From assembly GCA_039619475.1 (NCBI GenBank), contig CM077115.1:555170826-555234825 (forward strand): a DNA stretch of 64,000 nt, written 5' to 3'. The notes under the pieces are model-generated. The model worked only from the letters and a program-made list of their open reading frames with translations, did not search any database and was not told where the DNA came from. The translations under genes were made by a program, and so were the position numbers. Shown here piece after piece: positions 47,006-58,400 of the stretch (position 1 is its first letter; each line of letters begins with the position of its first letter). This stretch comes from Icerya purchasi (taxonomy: Eukaryota; Arthropoda; Insecta; Hemiptera; Monophlebidae).

Positions 47006-47316
47006 CCAAAAAGTGCTTTTAGCAATTTTCGATTCGGTTATCTTAATATCTTGCTCCTCGAAATCTTGTTTAGCCATCCACGTATACAAGTCTTCACCTT
47101 GCGATGGTTTAGTAACGCCAGCTAGTCCTGAGCCAGTAGCTGATGTAAAATGCGATACATTAGGAGGTGATACATTGTGAATTTCCGAACTTAGACCGGA
47201 ATTACTTAATTTACCATCAACCGCTGTTATCCCGACCGCATTGCATAAACTAGGCACTGAACCAGATGTACTTAATAAATTCGGTCCAGTATGCTGCTGC
47301 TTTTCTGATTTCTTAA
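47006..47316 (-). CDS. tweek: tweek exon 5 of window
   Basis: The longest exon here, 311 nt between TTTAATACAG and GTAAGAAC, phase 1 to 0. It begins in a Lys-rich run shared with exon 4, passes through a Ser/Gly linker and ends with GEDLYTWMAKQDFEEQDIKI and STFW. Short tryptophan-centred segments such as LYTWMAKQ recur in this protein family. Confidence 0.9.
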
Positions 47317-47839
47317 CTGTATTAAACATTATAAAATTCCAAAATGTGTACAAGAATAACAATAATATAAATAAAATTACTTATAAGGAGATTTTTTAAT
47401 ACAATATGCGTTTACAATGCTAAAATTTAAAACAACTTTTTGCGACGGGTTATCATAAAAATGGTCCGAATTTTCGGCAGACGTATATAGTTTCATCACC
47501 ATAAACTATCTAAAGCAGCAAAAGGGAATCGGAATTCAATCAAAACCAACATTAACCAACAATAAAGCCATTTAATACATCAAAGAAATTAAATTTCATC
47601 AGCATGCGTTAAAGCAATAATAATTAAATAATAAAACAAAAACAAAAAAAGAATAAAAATTATCGTTTTGAGACAATTTATAAATAACAACAAAAAAACT
47701 GATCAACGCATATTGCAAGTGTTTTATCATTATAACTTTCTACTTCTGTTCAATGAGGCGATAATCCTCACTAAAATTGTCTACTTTTTATTTCTAAATA
47801 GAGATTGTTGCCGTTAAATTTTCTGCGGTATAATATATG

Positions 47840-48165
47840 ACAGCGCTTAATTTGACAATAATATCTTTTAACACACGAAAGTTTAATCTCTTTCTTTTCA
47901 TACGCTACACGTTTCACGTAAAGCATCTAAATGCTGAAGTCTCCTATGATTCAAATCATGTACTTTTTGAGTGTCCCCATCCCTATATATCGAACGCTCT
48001 ATTCTGCATTCCTGCTTTCTATCGCCTGGACTTCCCGCTCCGTATTGTACTACATACACCTTATTTTTGCCTACTCCCTACACCATTCCAACTCTTAACG
48101 TACTTCTACTATCAATTTCCGACAGAATCTCTGTTTAATTCCGCTGGACAGATTGCTTTGTAAAA
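47840..48165 (+). pseudogene. I-clade LINE 3'-end remnant
   Basis: The plus frame has YDSNHVLFECPHPYIS, the H-LFECP motif of LINE C-termini, followed by hydrophobic sequence of the kind seen in the 41.2- and 6.6-kb copies. There is no RT. Assignment is from one motif. Confidence 0.4.
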
Positions 48166-50940
48166 ACAGAAAATGGTCGCATTAGAAAGCAATTTTTCCG
48201 CAAAATAAAATGGCATAGGAAAAACAGGAAGTAAAATGAATTAAAGTTCCGATTTAAAAATGTTTTTTGGGCCATAGCATTAAGGACTACAGAAAGTACT
48301 TTAGAATTTTCGACTGAAGACGTTGAACGATAGATAAGATTAACTAGTGGAAGAAATGAGTGTAAAAGCTCGCAAAGAAGTCACATCTAACTAAACTCTA
48401 AACAAAGCAGCGATGGGAAACTGTTCATTTTTGTAGCTACTTTACATATTTAGCACTTTTTTTTTTCTTTTATATCTATCATAACCTTTAAAAAAAAAAC
48501 AAAAAAAAACCCGTTTACTTCGAACGAAAAAAACAGGTTTTTAATAATATTCTTATACTTGTATCATAAGGAAACTGCTCATGACAAATTTTCCCTATGA
48601 AAAGCGTTCAGCTTTAAATATAATAAAGTTATTTATTTAAATTTTAGTACCGCGGTTAGTTAAAATTGCTTTCATAATTTTGTTACATTATTAATTTTTT
48701 ATCATCGTTAAACCAATTTTACTTTTTAATTGCATAACTTTAAACTCGCGATACAACTTAAATAAATCGCTCTGCACTTGTATAAAATGTGGTGTTTCAA
48801 ATTTTTCGGTCTATAGTATTGATTAAATTTTGGTTTATTTTAAATCGTTTTTTTTTTTTTTAAATTTTACAAAGCGTGCTACCGCAAACGACTGATTTTT
48901 CAAGTTAATATAGTACCGATTAACATCAACCTCAATATCATGCCAATTATACACATATTTGTTTATTAGGGCCGAAAATATATCATTCGCCTACACATAC
49001 ACTAAAAACCTAGAAGCACTCTTAAGATTTAAAAAAAATATTGCTCGATTTGTTATTTTTATTACAATTAAACTGGGTGTATCCTGCATCGTGACAACAT
49101 ATCCAACTCCGCAACAACAATTAATTTTTAAAAAATCACTAAATATCACTAAACTATACGAGTACTTTTACTTTAAAATACCCCACAATTTGCTAAATAT
49201 CTAACGTCTACGACTCCACACATCGACATTGTTGTGGATCATTAATGTTGGTGAATAATGATTATATAGGGTATTTCGTGATAAAAAAAGAAATCTATTT
49301 TAAATATAAGAGAATTAACATAATGTAATTTCATAGAAGACAACGGAAACAGAGAGAGTAATTTGATGTAAGTAAAAATCATCAAGAATTTCCGAACTAG
49401 TGGCCGGGCAAACTAGATGGAAATTTCTTATTACTATTATCATCGGACGTAAAGTCTAAAGTTAAAGTAAATTAATTATTCTTATTATTAGAATGTATAT
49501 CTCTGATTTAATAATTACACTAGCCGGGTCCGGGGTTGAATAGCGGCGATAGCACATACATGGGGGGCTGGGTAAATTTTAACATATATATATATTGATT
49601 AAGGCAAAAAGTCGTATTTCAGTTCTCGCTTGTTCTTCGCGTCAGCCGAAATCTGGACGTTAACGTAGCTCGGCGCGAAAGAGAGATCACCGTCAGTTAT
49701 TCACGCGCGTATCGATAATTAAGTTTGCGTACATTCAATGCGAACATATATGTATACATATAAATGTGTATCGTTCTTTTACTCGCTCTATTGAACTAAA
49801 GTCTCGCACTTTACATCCCGGTGCAGAGCGGGTAGCATTATGGGATACAATAGGCGCGGGTTGGCGCTAACTGGTAAAAAAAATTCTTGAACACTGTTTC
49901 GCGAAGTGCCGATATTTGATTAAGTTTCCATAAATTGAAATTAAGAAAAAATATACCTGAAAAAGGCACAGTCGGTCGAACAACATGAGTTGCGTTGCCG
50001 GCCCGGAACTCGAGAATACAACATGTATCGAATAACACAGATCAAAAGTAAATACATGTATAATAATTTCTTTAAACGTAAACGAGTCAAAAAATTCTGC
50101 TTACGGACAACATAACCCTCGTTTTCTGCAGACCAAAAGGAAATTTATTTAAAAAGTGTTTCCAAAGAGGAAGGAGATTTCCATATTTGAAAATTTATGT
50201 ATATCATAAAATTTCCAATTTCAATTTTCGGCTTGATTATAATAACGTCCATCTTCAGGATGTTGAAAAAAAAGAAAATAATATCAGCCAACATTTACTT
50301 TAGGCATAACTTTATTTAGTGAAGAAAATAGTTTAAATTTTTTTTTTCATTTAAATTACTTAAAAAGATCTTATTTCTAAATAAGGATGTAAAAATGAAA
50401 TACTAGTCATGTCGCTTTTCAGCTGTCATTATGATTTCTCGTAGGCAACTATGCGACATAACCGTTGAGAATAATTAATAATTAAATGAAAATAACTGAA
50501 ACTAACGAAAGACTATAACGCGAATCATACACCAGTCTAAACATGAAATATAACTTGATAGGTTCGTATCAACATCTGTGTTTCCAAGTGATCATTGCTG
50601 AAAGTTTAAATTAATGTAGGCTAATGCAAGCTTATTGTTGTGACACAGTTCATATTTAGAGAGTGCATTATAAGCTTCCGATTTAGTTTAGTACTTTTAG
50701 TCTTTTAATATTCCCAAAGGACACAGCACGACCGACAAAATTAATATGCTTAGTAAAAGTTTAACTTCTTCGCAAACTTATTAAATAATAAGTTCTTTTT
50801 AAGTGTTGAATAAAAACACAAAATTGTATTTTCTTCGATAATGACCAAAACAAATTCATATATGGTTTTTTTACTATTATCTGCTTTTTTCCTCCTTTAT
50901 TATAATTATTTATTTGCAGATAAAAAGAGACGCTTTTTAA
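48166..50940 (-). other. intron between exons 4 and 5, middle part
   Basis: Mostly AT-rich and unassigned. The block at about 49510-50030 is richer in G, C and CpG (agccgggtccggggttgaat; gcgcgggttggcgctaac) than its surroundings and may be an uncharacterised repeat. No coding frame is supported. Confidence 0.4.
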
Positions 50941-50943
50941 AAT

Positions 50944-50946
<3 letters not shown>

Positions 50947-51001
<55 letters not shown>
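50947..51001. repeat. (AT)n microsatellite, about 27 units
   Basis: An uninterrupted AT run close to the 5' end of the neighbouring SINE. Confidence 0.95.
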
Positions 51002-51003
<2 letters not shown>

Positions 51004-51041
51004 GCTTGCTTATTTCGGACAAATCAGAATTAATCCTAATT

Positions 51042-51053
51042 AAATGTAGAATT
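51042..51053 (+). repeat. SINE target-site duplication, left
   Basis: aaatgtagaatt, an exact match to 51429-51440. Confidence 0.88.
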
Positions 51054-51428
51054 GGTCGTCGCGATAGCCTATAGTTGCTAGAGCGTTTGACTTCCGTTAC
51101 GGAAGCCTCGGGTTCGATCCCGGGTGACGGCAGACATTATTAAAAAAAATTAAATTAAAATACTCGCTAATAGTCACGTGGAAGGTAATGGCAAACCACC
51201 ACGTATGTCATCATATGCGTGCTAGGTAGTACACAGCAACAGACACACAAGGGGGACTGTACTTGTAGCGCGATAACAAGCGGCCACAATCAGTTCCAAA
51301 TGTAATCTTGCCGTGTGTACAATTGCGTTGCGTATAACAGTTGCCATGAGCGCTACCTTTCCTGCACAGCTAGAATGTATAAATAGGTAATCACGACGCT
51401 CGGAATCGAGCAATACGACTGGGGAAAG
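51054..51428 (+). mobile_element. full-length tRNA-derived SINE with target duplication
   Basis: It has a tRNA-like head with box A (TAGCCTATAGTTGCTAGAGC) and box B (GGTTCGATCCC). Next come a conserved core (cacgtggaaggtaatggcaa, accaccacgta) and a ~250-bp body ending near gactggggaaag. It is flanked by an exact 12-bp direct repeat, aaatgtagaatt, at 51042-51053 and 51429-51440, and is the best-defined of the three copies. Transcription would be by RNA polymerase III from the internal boxes; mobilisation by a partner LINE is assumed. Confidence 0.9.
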
Positions 51429-51440
51429 AAATGTAGAATT
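51429..51440 (+). repeat. SINE target-site duplication, right
   Basis: aaatgtagaatt, following the end of the SINE body. Confidence 0.88.
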
Positions 51441-51600
51441 ACTTAAGACAATAAAGTGACAAACTTAGAAGAAAAAATACATGGAAAAAATAAAACATTT
51501 CTTCTCTCTTTATCCTAGAAGAATGTAGGTATCATGAACCAGTAATATCTTTTTAAAATAGTAATATAAAAAAATATTTTATAAAAAGAAAATAATTTAC

Positions 51601-51814
51601 TTGAAGATTTATTTGTTGCTGTTCCACCACTATCTACTCTTTGCACTGAATTGTGCTGACATAAATAAGTAGGCGATATGGCAACGGTTGCACTATTATT
51701 GGTGGTTGCGACAGTAGTAGCAGTAGTTGTAATCGGAAAAATAACGCTGGCTCTAGACGAAGAAGGCAGCTGTGTAGGTAATAGCTTTTTCTTTCTCCGC
51801 GGTGGAACATCCGG
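51601..51814 (-). CDS. tweek: tweek exon 4 of window
   Basis: A 214-nt exon between TTTTCTAG and GTAAATT, phase 0 to 1. It starts with a basic patch, PDVPPRRKKKLLPTQLPSSS, and continues with a Thr/Ala-rich stretch (TTTATVATTNNSATVAIS). A UG-rich dinucleotide tract in the transcript lies just upstream of its acceptor. The basic patch could be a phosphorylation or localisation signal; that is inference. Confidence 0.85.
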
Positions 51815-51851
51815 CTAGAAAAACGAATATAAATACATTTAATATGTATAT

Positions 51852-51854
51852 AAC

Positions 51855-51904
<50 letters not shown>

Positions 51905-51927
51905 ACACACACATATATATATATATA
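51852..51927. repeat. compound (TA)n(CA)n microsatellite
   Basis: TA, CA and TA runs in succession, beginning about 40 nt upstream of the exon 4 acceptor in the transcript direction. There the CA tract reads as UG repeats. Confidence 0.95.
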
Positions 51928-52651
51928 ATCACATATATGTAATTATTTTTAATTTACTTTAGCTGTGGCCCTACTGGTTTTCTTATGTTTGGTATAATTT
52001 TTTATTAATTTAAGAATACAAAAAAGATCAGTAGCGTAAATGACAAAGTTTATTTTTAGACTTCCAAAAATTTATTTATTGATAGCTGAGGGGTACTTAT
52101 CACGGTAATTTTAAAAAATTAATGAATTATATCTTAAAATTATTTATTTTCATTTAAAACATTAAAACACTTTTTGTATAACGGATAAATTTAAAAAAAA
52201 AAAAAAAGATTATGTATGCGAATTTGCTGCATAAATAATGTTCAAAACATTTTAAACAATCTATAAAACAAATGCGATATTACCTTTATTAAATTTGAAG
52301 AAACTTTCAAATATATATTAATAATATATTATTGTAAATATTGCGCATAAAAACATACCTATTTTGCAAGAATTTTTAAAAATTTAACTTCACAATTAAT
52401 AAACAAAATTTTAAATACCTCGCCAATGATATTACAATGAAAAAGGGTTCAAATTAAATAATATTCATCAGTCGATTTATAATTTTTATTTATCTAGTTA
52501 ATCGATCAGTTTTGTAATAAATTAAAGATATTAAATTTCAGTTGTAAATTATTTTTATTTTATATTACACAATTTTAACTATTTATATAATATACATATA
52601 CACACACGATTTTTCGTTTAATTTCCACAAATATTTTCTAAAAAATACGAA
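51928..52651 (-). other. intron between exons 3 and 4, left part
   Basis: AT-rich with an A16 run near 52192-52207; nothing is recognised. Confidence 0.55.
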
Positions 52652-52867
52652 TTAACCACCCATCGTGCCATCTTTCTCTTCTTCTTCTTCTTTGTGTGTT
52701 CTCATCGTTAAGAAGATCGACTTCGAATACTCGCTTCTATCCTTAGCTAAATGTATTAGTTCATATGTTGATTTCCCTGCCCATTGTTGTATGTTTTTTA
52801 ACCAGCTCTTTCCTTTACAAAAACATTGCTCTCGCTTGCCCGCTAAATAGACTTCTAGGTATCTCAC
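52652..52867 (-). pseudogene. C-terminal scrap of a second LINE type
   Basis: The minus frame contains KGKSWLKNIQQWAGKSTYEL followed by IHLAKDR and a Glu-rich end. It resembles the SWLRN-WTG-AEDR tail of endonuclease-reverse transcriptase LINEs and not the Jockey element next to it. It may have been joined to that element by insertion or deletion. Confidence 0.4.
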
Positions 52868-52869
52868 TT

Positions 52870-54925
52870 AATTTTTCTTTTTGGAAGTTATTTATTATGA
52901 AATTAGTACTCGTTTGTTGTGTGATCTTCTGTTGGAAATGAACTATGTGTAGACTTCTCTGGGTTTATAGCTAGTTTCCACATCTGCGCCCACTGGTAAA
53001 ACTGGTCTACACTGTTTTGCAATTTAGCGACAGCAACATCTGGATTTGTATCTGATGTGATTATCGCAGTATCATTGGCAAATGTCGCTACTTGAACAGC
53101 TTCATTCGTCGGCAAGCTGCTGTATACAGATTGTACAGCAGCAGTCCCAGGACGCTACCCTCTCCAACTGGGATGAAATATACATCTGAACGATCATTAT
53201 CGTACTTAACCTGGAACTGCCTGGTGCGTAAGTATGACCGTATTAGTAGGTAGTACTTGTCTGGCAAAAAAAAATATATAGTTTGTACAACAAGCCGTCG
53301 TGCCAGATTTTGTCGAAAGCCTTGATAATGTCAATAAATACCGCTTCGTTGTATTTTTTATGCTCGATGCCATTTTTTAATAAGGTTTGTAATTTCTGTT
53401 CAGTACAGTGCCTATTCCATTAATCCGTACAAAAATTAATTTTTCAAGTAACTTGGCAAGTGTAAATAATAGGGAGATTGGTCTGTAGGAAGCTAATTTG
53501 GTACCATCTTTTCCCGGTTTTAATATCAGTATCTGAGAGAATTTCCATTGGTTTGGAAAATATGATGTTTTTAATAAAGCATTGAATATATATGTTACCA
53601 ACATTATTGCCTTCCTGAATATTTTTTTTAACATTCTTGCTGTGATCATATCAAGCCAGAAGATTTTTTGACACTTAAAAATTGTATGTATTTTTTAACT
53701 CCTGCCGGAAAAATCATTTTTATTCCATTTGAAGTTGGTCTAGAGCAGTTAATATTATCCTGTAAGTTGTTAATTATCGTTGTTACATTGAAATGTATTG
53801 CATAAGTACTTGGGAAATGCATCAGCTTTTTGTTTGCCGCTTTTTACCCAAGATCCATCATCTTGTCTCATTGGCGGATTGCAAATCACTGGCCTTTTTA
53901 TTCTTTTAGCGCCTTTTCATAGATTGTAACCGGTGCATTGAGTAGCGAATAAATTTTCTACATACATGCTGAAGCTTTTGTTTTTTAGATTATTCAGTAA
54001 TTTATGCACTTTTTTGGTTGCCACGTTTAATTGGCGTTTGATTATAGGGGTTCTACAAATTTGCCACAATCTACGTAGTCGTCTTTTCTTAGCTACAATT
54101 TTCCGTATGTATTTAGGAGTTATTATCATATGCGCGTTTTTCTAATGGAGTTGAATTCCATACCGCTATTTGCATTTGTTCAGTGCAATTGCGTACACTG
54201 TGCCCAATTTGTTCTTGCGTTTTTAGCGGTATTGATAAATTAATACTTTTCTGAAAGAGTGATTTATACCAGTTCCAGTTTATGTTTCCGTTATGTAACA
54301 ACAACTTGTTCTGTTTTATTAATATTTCAGTACATATAGTAGCTATTATTGGTGTATGATCACTAAATATGTTGCCAAAATCTAACTCAACCATCATATG
54401 CCTTAGTAATATGCCTTTAATAATAAACAAGTCTAGCAGATCAGGAATACAGTTGGTATCAGTAAGCCAGTATGTGGTTCTCCCGTGGACAGAAAGGTGT
54501 TTCTCATATCCTGAGCTGCTCCATATAAATTTCTGCCTCTGGCTGTTGCTAAACTAGATCCGCAGTAAACATGTTTTGCATTAAAGTCTCTACCTGTAAT
54601 ATACTTCGTTCCCAATTGCATGAACAGATCTTTAAACTGGCCCGTATCTGCGATTGATCGCGGAGGACAATACACTGCTACTACAGTCAGAGGATTTGTT
54701 GTGTGCTCAATAACCACTGCTGTAGATAGTATTTCTGAGGTTTGGAAACTAATATTTTCGTAATGTTTTATGCTCTCTTTTATAATCACAGAGGATCCAC
54801 CTTAGGGTTTACCAGAGGGATATAATGTGTGATGATAGCATTTATAACCAAGAATATTAGCAAAACTTCTGTCGGCGAAGAAATTATTTACTTTCTCAAA
54901 GAGGAAAAAATTGACATTTTTTCAA
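52870..54925 (-). mobile_element. decayed Jockey-clade LINE with endonuclease and RT
   Basis: Broken minus-strand frames follow the order of a Jockey ORF2. First is the endonuclease: YPSGKP-GGSSVIIK near 54800, VVAVYCPPRS, GRDFNAKHVYCGSSLATARGR near 54540, then SDHTPI near 54360. A linker follows, then RT: SYRPISLLFTLAKLLEK near 53470, IKAFDKIWH near 53310, and FANDTA near 53070, where FADD has become FAND. Several frameshifts and stops separate these parts. The 3' end is lost after INPEKSTHSSF. Confidence 0.8.
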
Positions 54926-55298
54926 ATTAAATTAAAATACAATATATAGCACATATTTTATAATAACCGGGAGAAAAATGGTACAGTTTTAAAATAAGTG
55001 CTAAATATCAATCAATTTCAATAAATAAATTCGCTAATTTAAAATGTATAAATAGCAAATATCAAATGTAACTAATAATGAGCGGAAAATATTATTATTA
55101 AAAAAACGAGCAAGAAAAAAATACTTGTATCAGAATTTATGAGAAAAAAAAATTAATAATTTCGCCCGTAAGATAATTTTTTAAATAATAAAAACTTGCT
55201 TATCATATTTACTCTAGTAGTTAATTAAAAATTTTAGGAAAATAAGATTTCTTTAGTCTTATACCGTTATGCAGATTTAAAAGATTACTTTTACATAC

Positions 55299-55444
55299 CT
55301 GTTGAACACTACAATTCATAGATGTATTATACTCTGTTGTTTCTGCTGAATTGTTTACAACAGAATTTAGGCCAGCAGCATCAACTTGCTGATTTACATT
55401 GGATATATTTATATCTTGTTTACCGATATTTGAAAGGTTAGATG
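55299..55444 (-). CDS. tweek: tweek exon 3 of window
   Basis: A 146-nt exon between TTTTTTAG and GTATGT, phase 1 to 0. It encodes an Asn/Ser/Gln-rich stretch including INISNVNQQVDAAGLNSVV and ending MNCSVQQ. It is probably a disordered linker of little conservation. It joins exon 4 without frame change. Confidence 0.8.
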
Positions 55445-58400
55445 CTAAAAAAAATAATTAACGAAGATTTAATGGATTAAGTTTTAATCAGACTAACCGT
55501 TATAATCATTTCATCACTCATTCACATTGTTTTACAGTATAAGCTGCACTAGGCACCTACAAATTATTACAGCTTTTTTTTAAATGAAAAGGAACTATCA
55601 AATGATGATTTTTAATACTTCACAACCTGAATAAAATTACACTCTCTATCATTTATTTATGCATTAGGGAAATGAGTAGTATAAAAAAATAATGGGCCAC
55701 ATTTTTCAAAAGGAAAATAATTTCTGAACAGTGCTGTCACGAATCCGTTTTATCAGTGTTTTTAACTAATGGCTATAACATTAATTAAATTCCACATTAA
55801 TGCAAAAGAAAAGAAAAAAAAAATATATTGTTTTCGTAATTCATTTTTATTGGATAAATATTATTTCTAAGATAAATTCTTCTGTCAAAAAGAAAAAATA
55901 AAGAATAATAACGTTTTTTAATAAAGAAATATTAACAATTCTTAATTATTCATAAAAAGAATTACTTCCAACATCAACAATTCACGTATTATTATCAATT
56001 ACACTTCGTGTAGGTATTGCGATCGTGAGCTATTCCCAAGCAAGTAATAGAAGGAACGCAAATCTGAAATACCTCAATGTATGACAAATGTGGATTTTAA
56101 AAACATTCTCGATTCATTAAAAATGACTAAGTCGACAAGAAAATATATTCGAATAATACAAAAAACATTTATGAACACAGCAGCTAAACAGTAACAAAAA
56201 AACTGGAAAAAAATACAGACGAAAAAAAAAATTCATTAAGCAGAATCATCAGAACTCTGCAATGACGTCGAAAAAATATGGAAAAAATCGACTAGAAAGA
56301 GATGATATATATATATATATATATATAGCTAAGAACTTTTAGTAATTTGCATATACTCGTATCTTCAGAAAAAACAGATGAATTACAAGTTTTAAAAAAT
56401 CTGAAAAAGAGGTCTCAAAAAAAAAAACAAACTTGGGGATAAATCAAAATTGATGTGTAACCATTTTGCAAACAAATATAGCTGGATTAATAATAGATAA
56501 TAAGAAATTGGAACCAATAATTTAATTTATCCAGTTTCAAATAATAGCAATTAAAAATAATATGCTAATAGAAATTAAGCTGCACCGCAAACCAAAACTG
56601 ATTCCTACTGACACAGAAATACTAATAAGCATGAAAAGAAAAATATTTAATTATTATAATACCAACAATTACACCGAAGGACACGGACGTTGGAAAATGA
56701 ATTATAATCAACAATAACAGAAAGTATGAAAAGATTAATGATTAATACGACATCCCTTTAAAAAGAGATACAGTAATCGAACCAGAAGGGATAAAAATTG
56801 TAAGTAAGAAATTTTACAGAATATGTACAGACACTGAAGCGCGCTGGCTACTTCAGTGTTATATGAAAAGGTCGCAAAGATTAGTGTCCCAATTAAACGC
56901 ATCTTCGCATTTTTACTGATTACTATCTGCAGTCTTCAATGCTTTTTAATGACGAACTTGAAATATTTTTAGAAATGTATTAGTATTGTTGGAAAAAACT
57001 ATTGAAAAATCAAAACAGACTTGTTATTGATGTTAAAAATAATTTTTTACATAGAGAGAGAGAGAAAAAAAACAATGGTCACACTTATCTAATTATAAAT
57101 TTAAGTATGTGTACATTAAGACAATTCATTTTTCGATGAACAAATAAATACAGGAAAATTCTAAAGCGAACGATTTTACGTACTGCGCTGACTGAAATGA
57201 CTGATTTCGAATTTAAAAATGTGTGATATTTTGAAACTATGTTAATTTTCTAATAAATGAAAATTGCTTTTCTTTAATTTTCAGATTTATATGTAAGCGA
57301 AAATTTTAGTTTTCTTTATTTACCACATTGCGAACAGTAATCAGACTCTCAAAAATGGAGTAAGAAATTGAACGATAAAAAAAAACACAGATACGCTATA
57401 TTAAATTAAATAAAAATAATCATCAATGTAAATAAATATAAATAAAAATAAAACAGTTTCCGGCATAATAAAAGTGAAAAGCTGCATGATAAAAGCGGCC
57501 TGGTAATAAAAATGTTTCGCTATACGGAATTATGCAAAGAAAGCACAGTTTACCGTGTTAAATATACAAATGAGATTGAATGAAAAAACATTAAATGCTT
57601 TTATTAAAAAAATATTGTGTATATGTATGTTTTATATAAAAAATCTTTAGAATCAATATAAATATTTATGAGTTCGAAAACCAACAACTTCTACGCAATT
57701 CGCTCATAAAGACTTATTTGATAATATCGATATTTTATATAAATCATTCGATTAAAAAATTGTGTAGTGATAAGTGTGAACATGACTACTAGATTGCATA
57801 ATAGAAAAAAGCGTGATAGGATATTTACAACTTGTGTTTGGCGTGAATGTAGATTATTAAAATGATGTTATTTCAATTCGACTATTAATTGAAATACTAT
57901 TTAGAATGAAACAATAAATTTTCAGTGGAACTCTTTTATAATCGTAAAAAAAAAAAATTATAATATTTTCTATTGTACGCATATAATAATTTTTGCAATT
58001 ACATTACTTTTTAATATGAAATAATTAACGTTATTATACAGTTTCGATAAACTATTAAAATTAAAATTTACTATATGTACTATCGCGCAAACATTCAAAT
58101 AATACGAATAATTTTTATAAATAGTAATTTTGTTTAATACTACTTGTGAATAATAATGTAAAACTAGAAAAAAAAAAAACTATTCAAATCTACGTGAGGT
58201 TTTTAATTCAAAACATCGCACAACTCCCTATACAAAAATGCAGATATAAAAATTTAGATACAGTAAAACTTCTCTTTCATAAAAACTAAATTTTCGACAA
58301 AAAAAGAGATTAGTTAAATAAAAGTACAGTAGAAATTTTAAAAAATTAAGAATTTGTTTCAAAATTACGTGACTAAAGTAAAAATTTGACGCATCACACT

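Noticed and set aside
51054..51130. tRNA gene, from box A and box B
   Set aside because: No complete acceptor stem or cloverleaf. The same head recurs at 15.6 and 24.0 kb, each followed by the same ~300-bp body, so it is a SINE.
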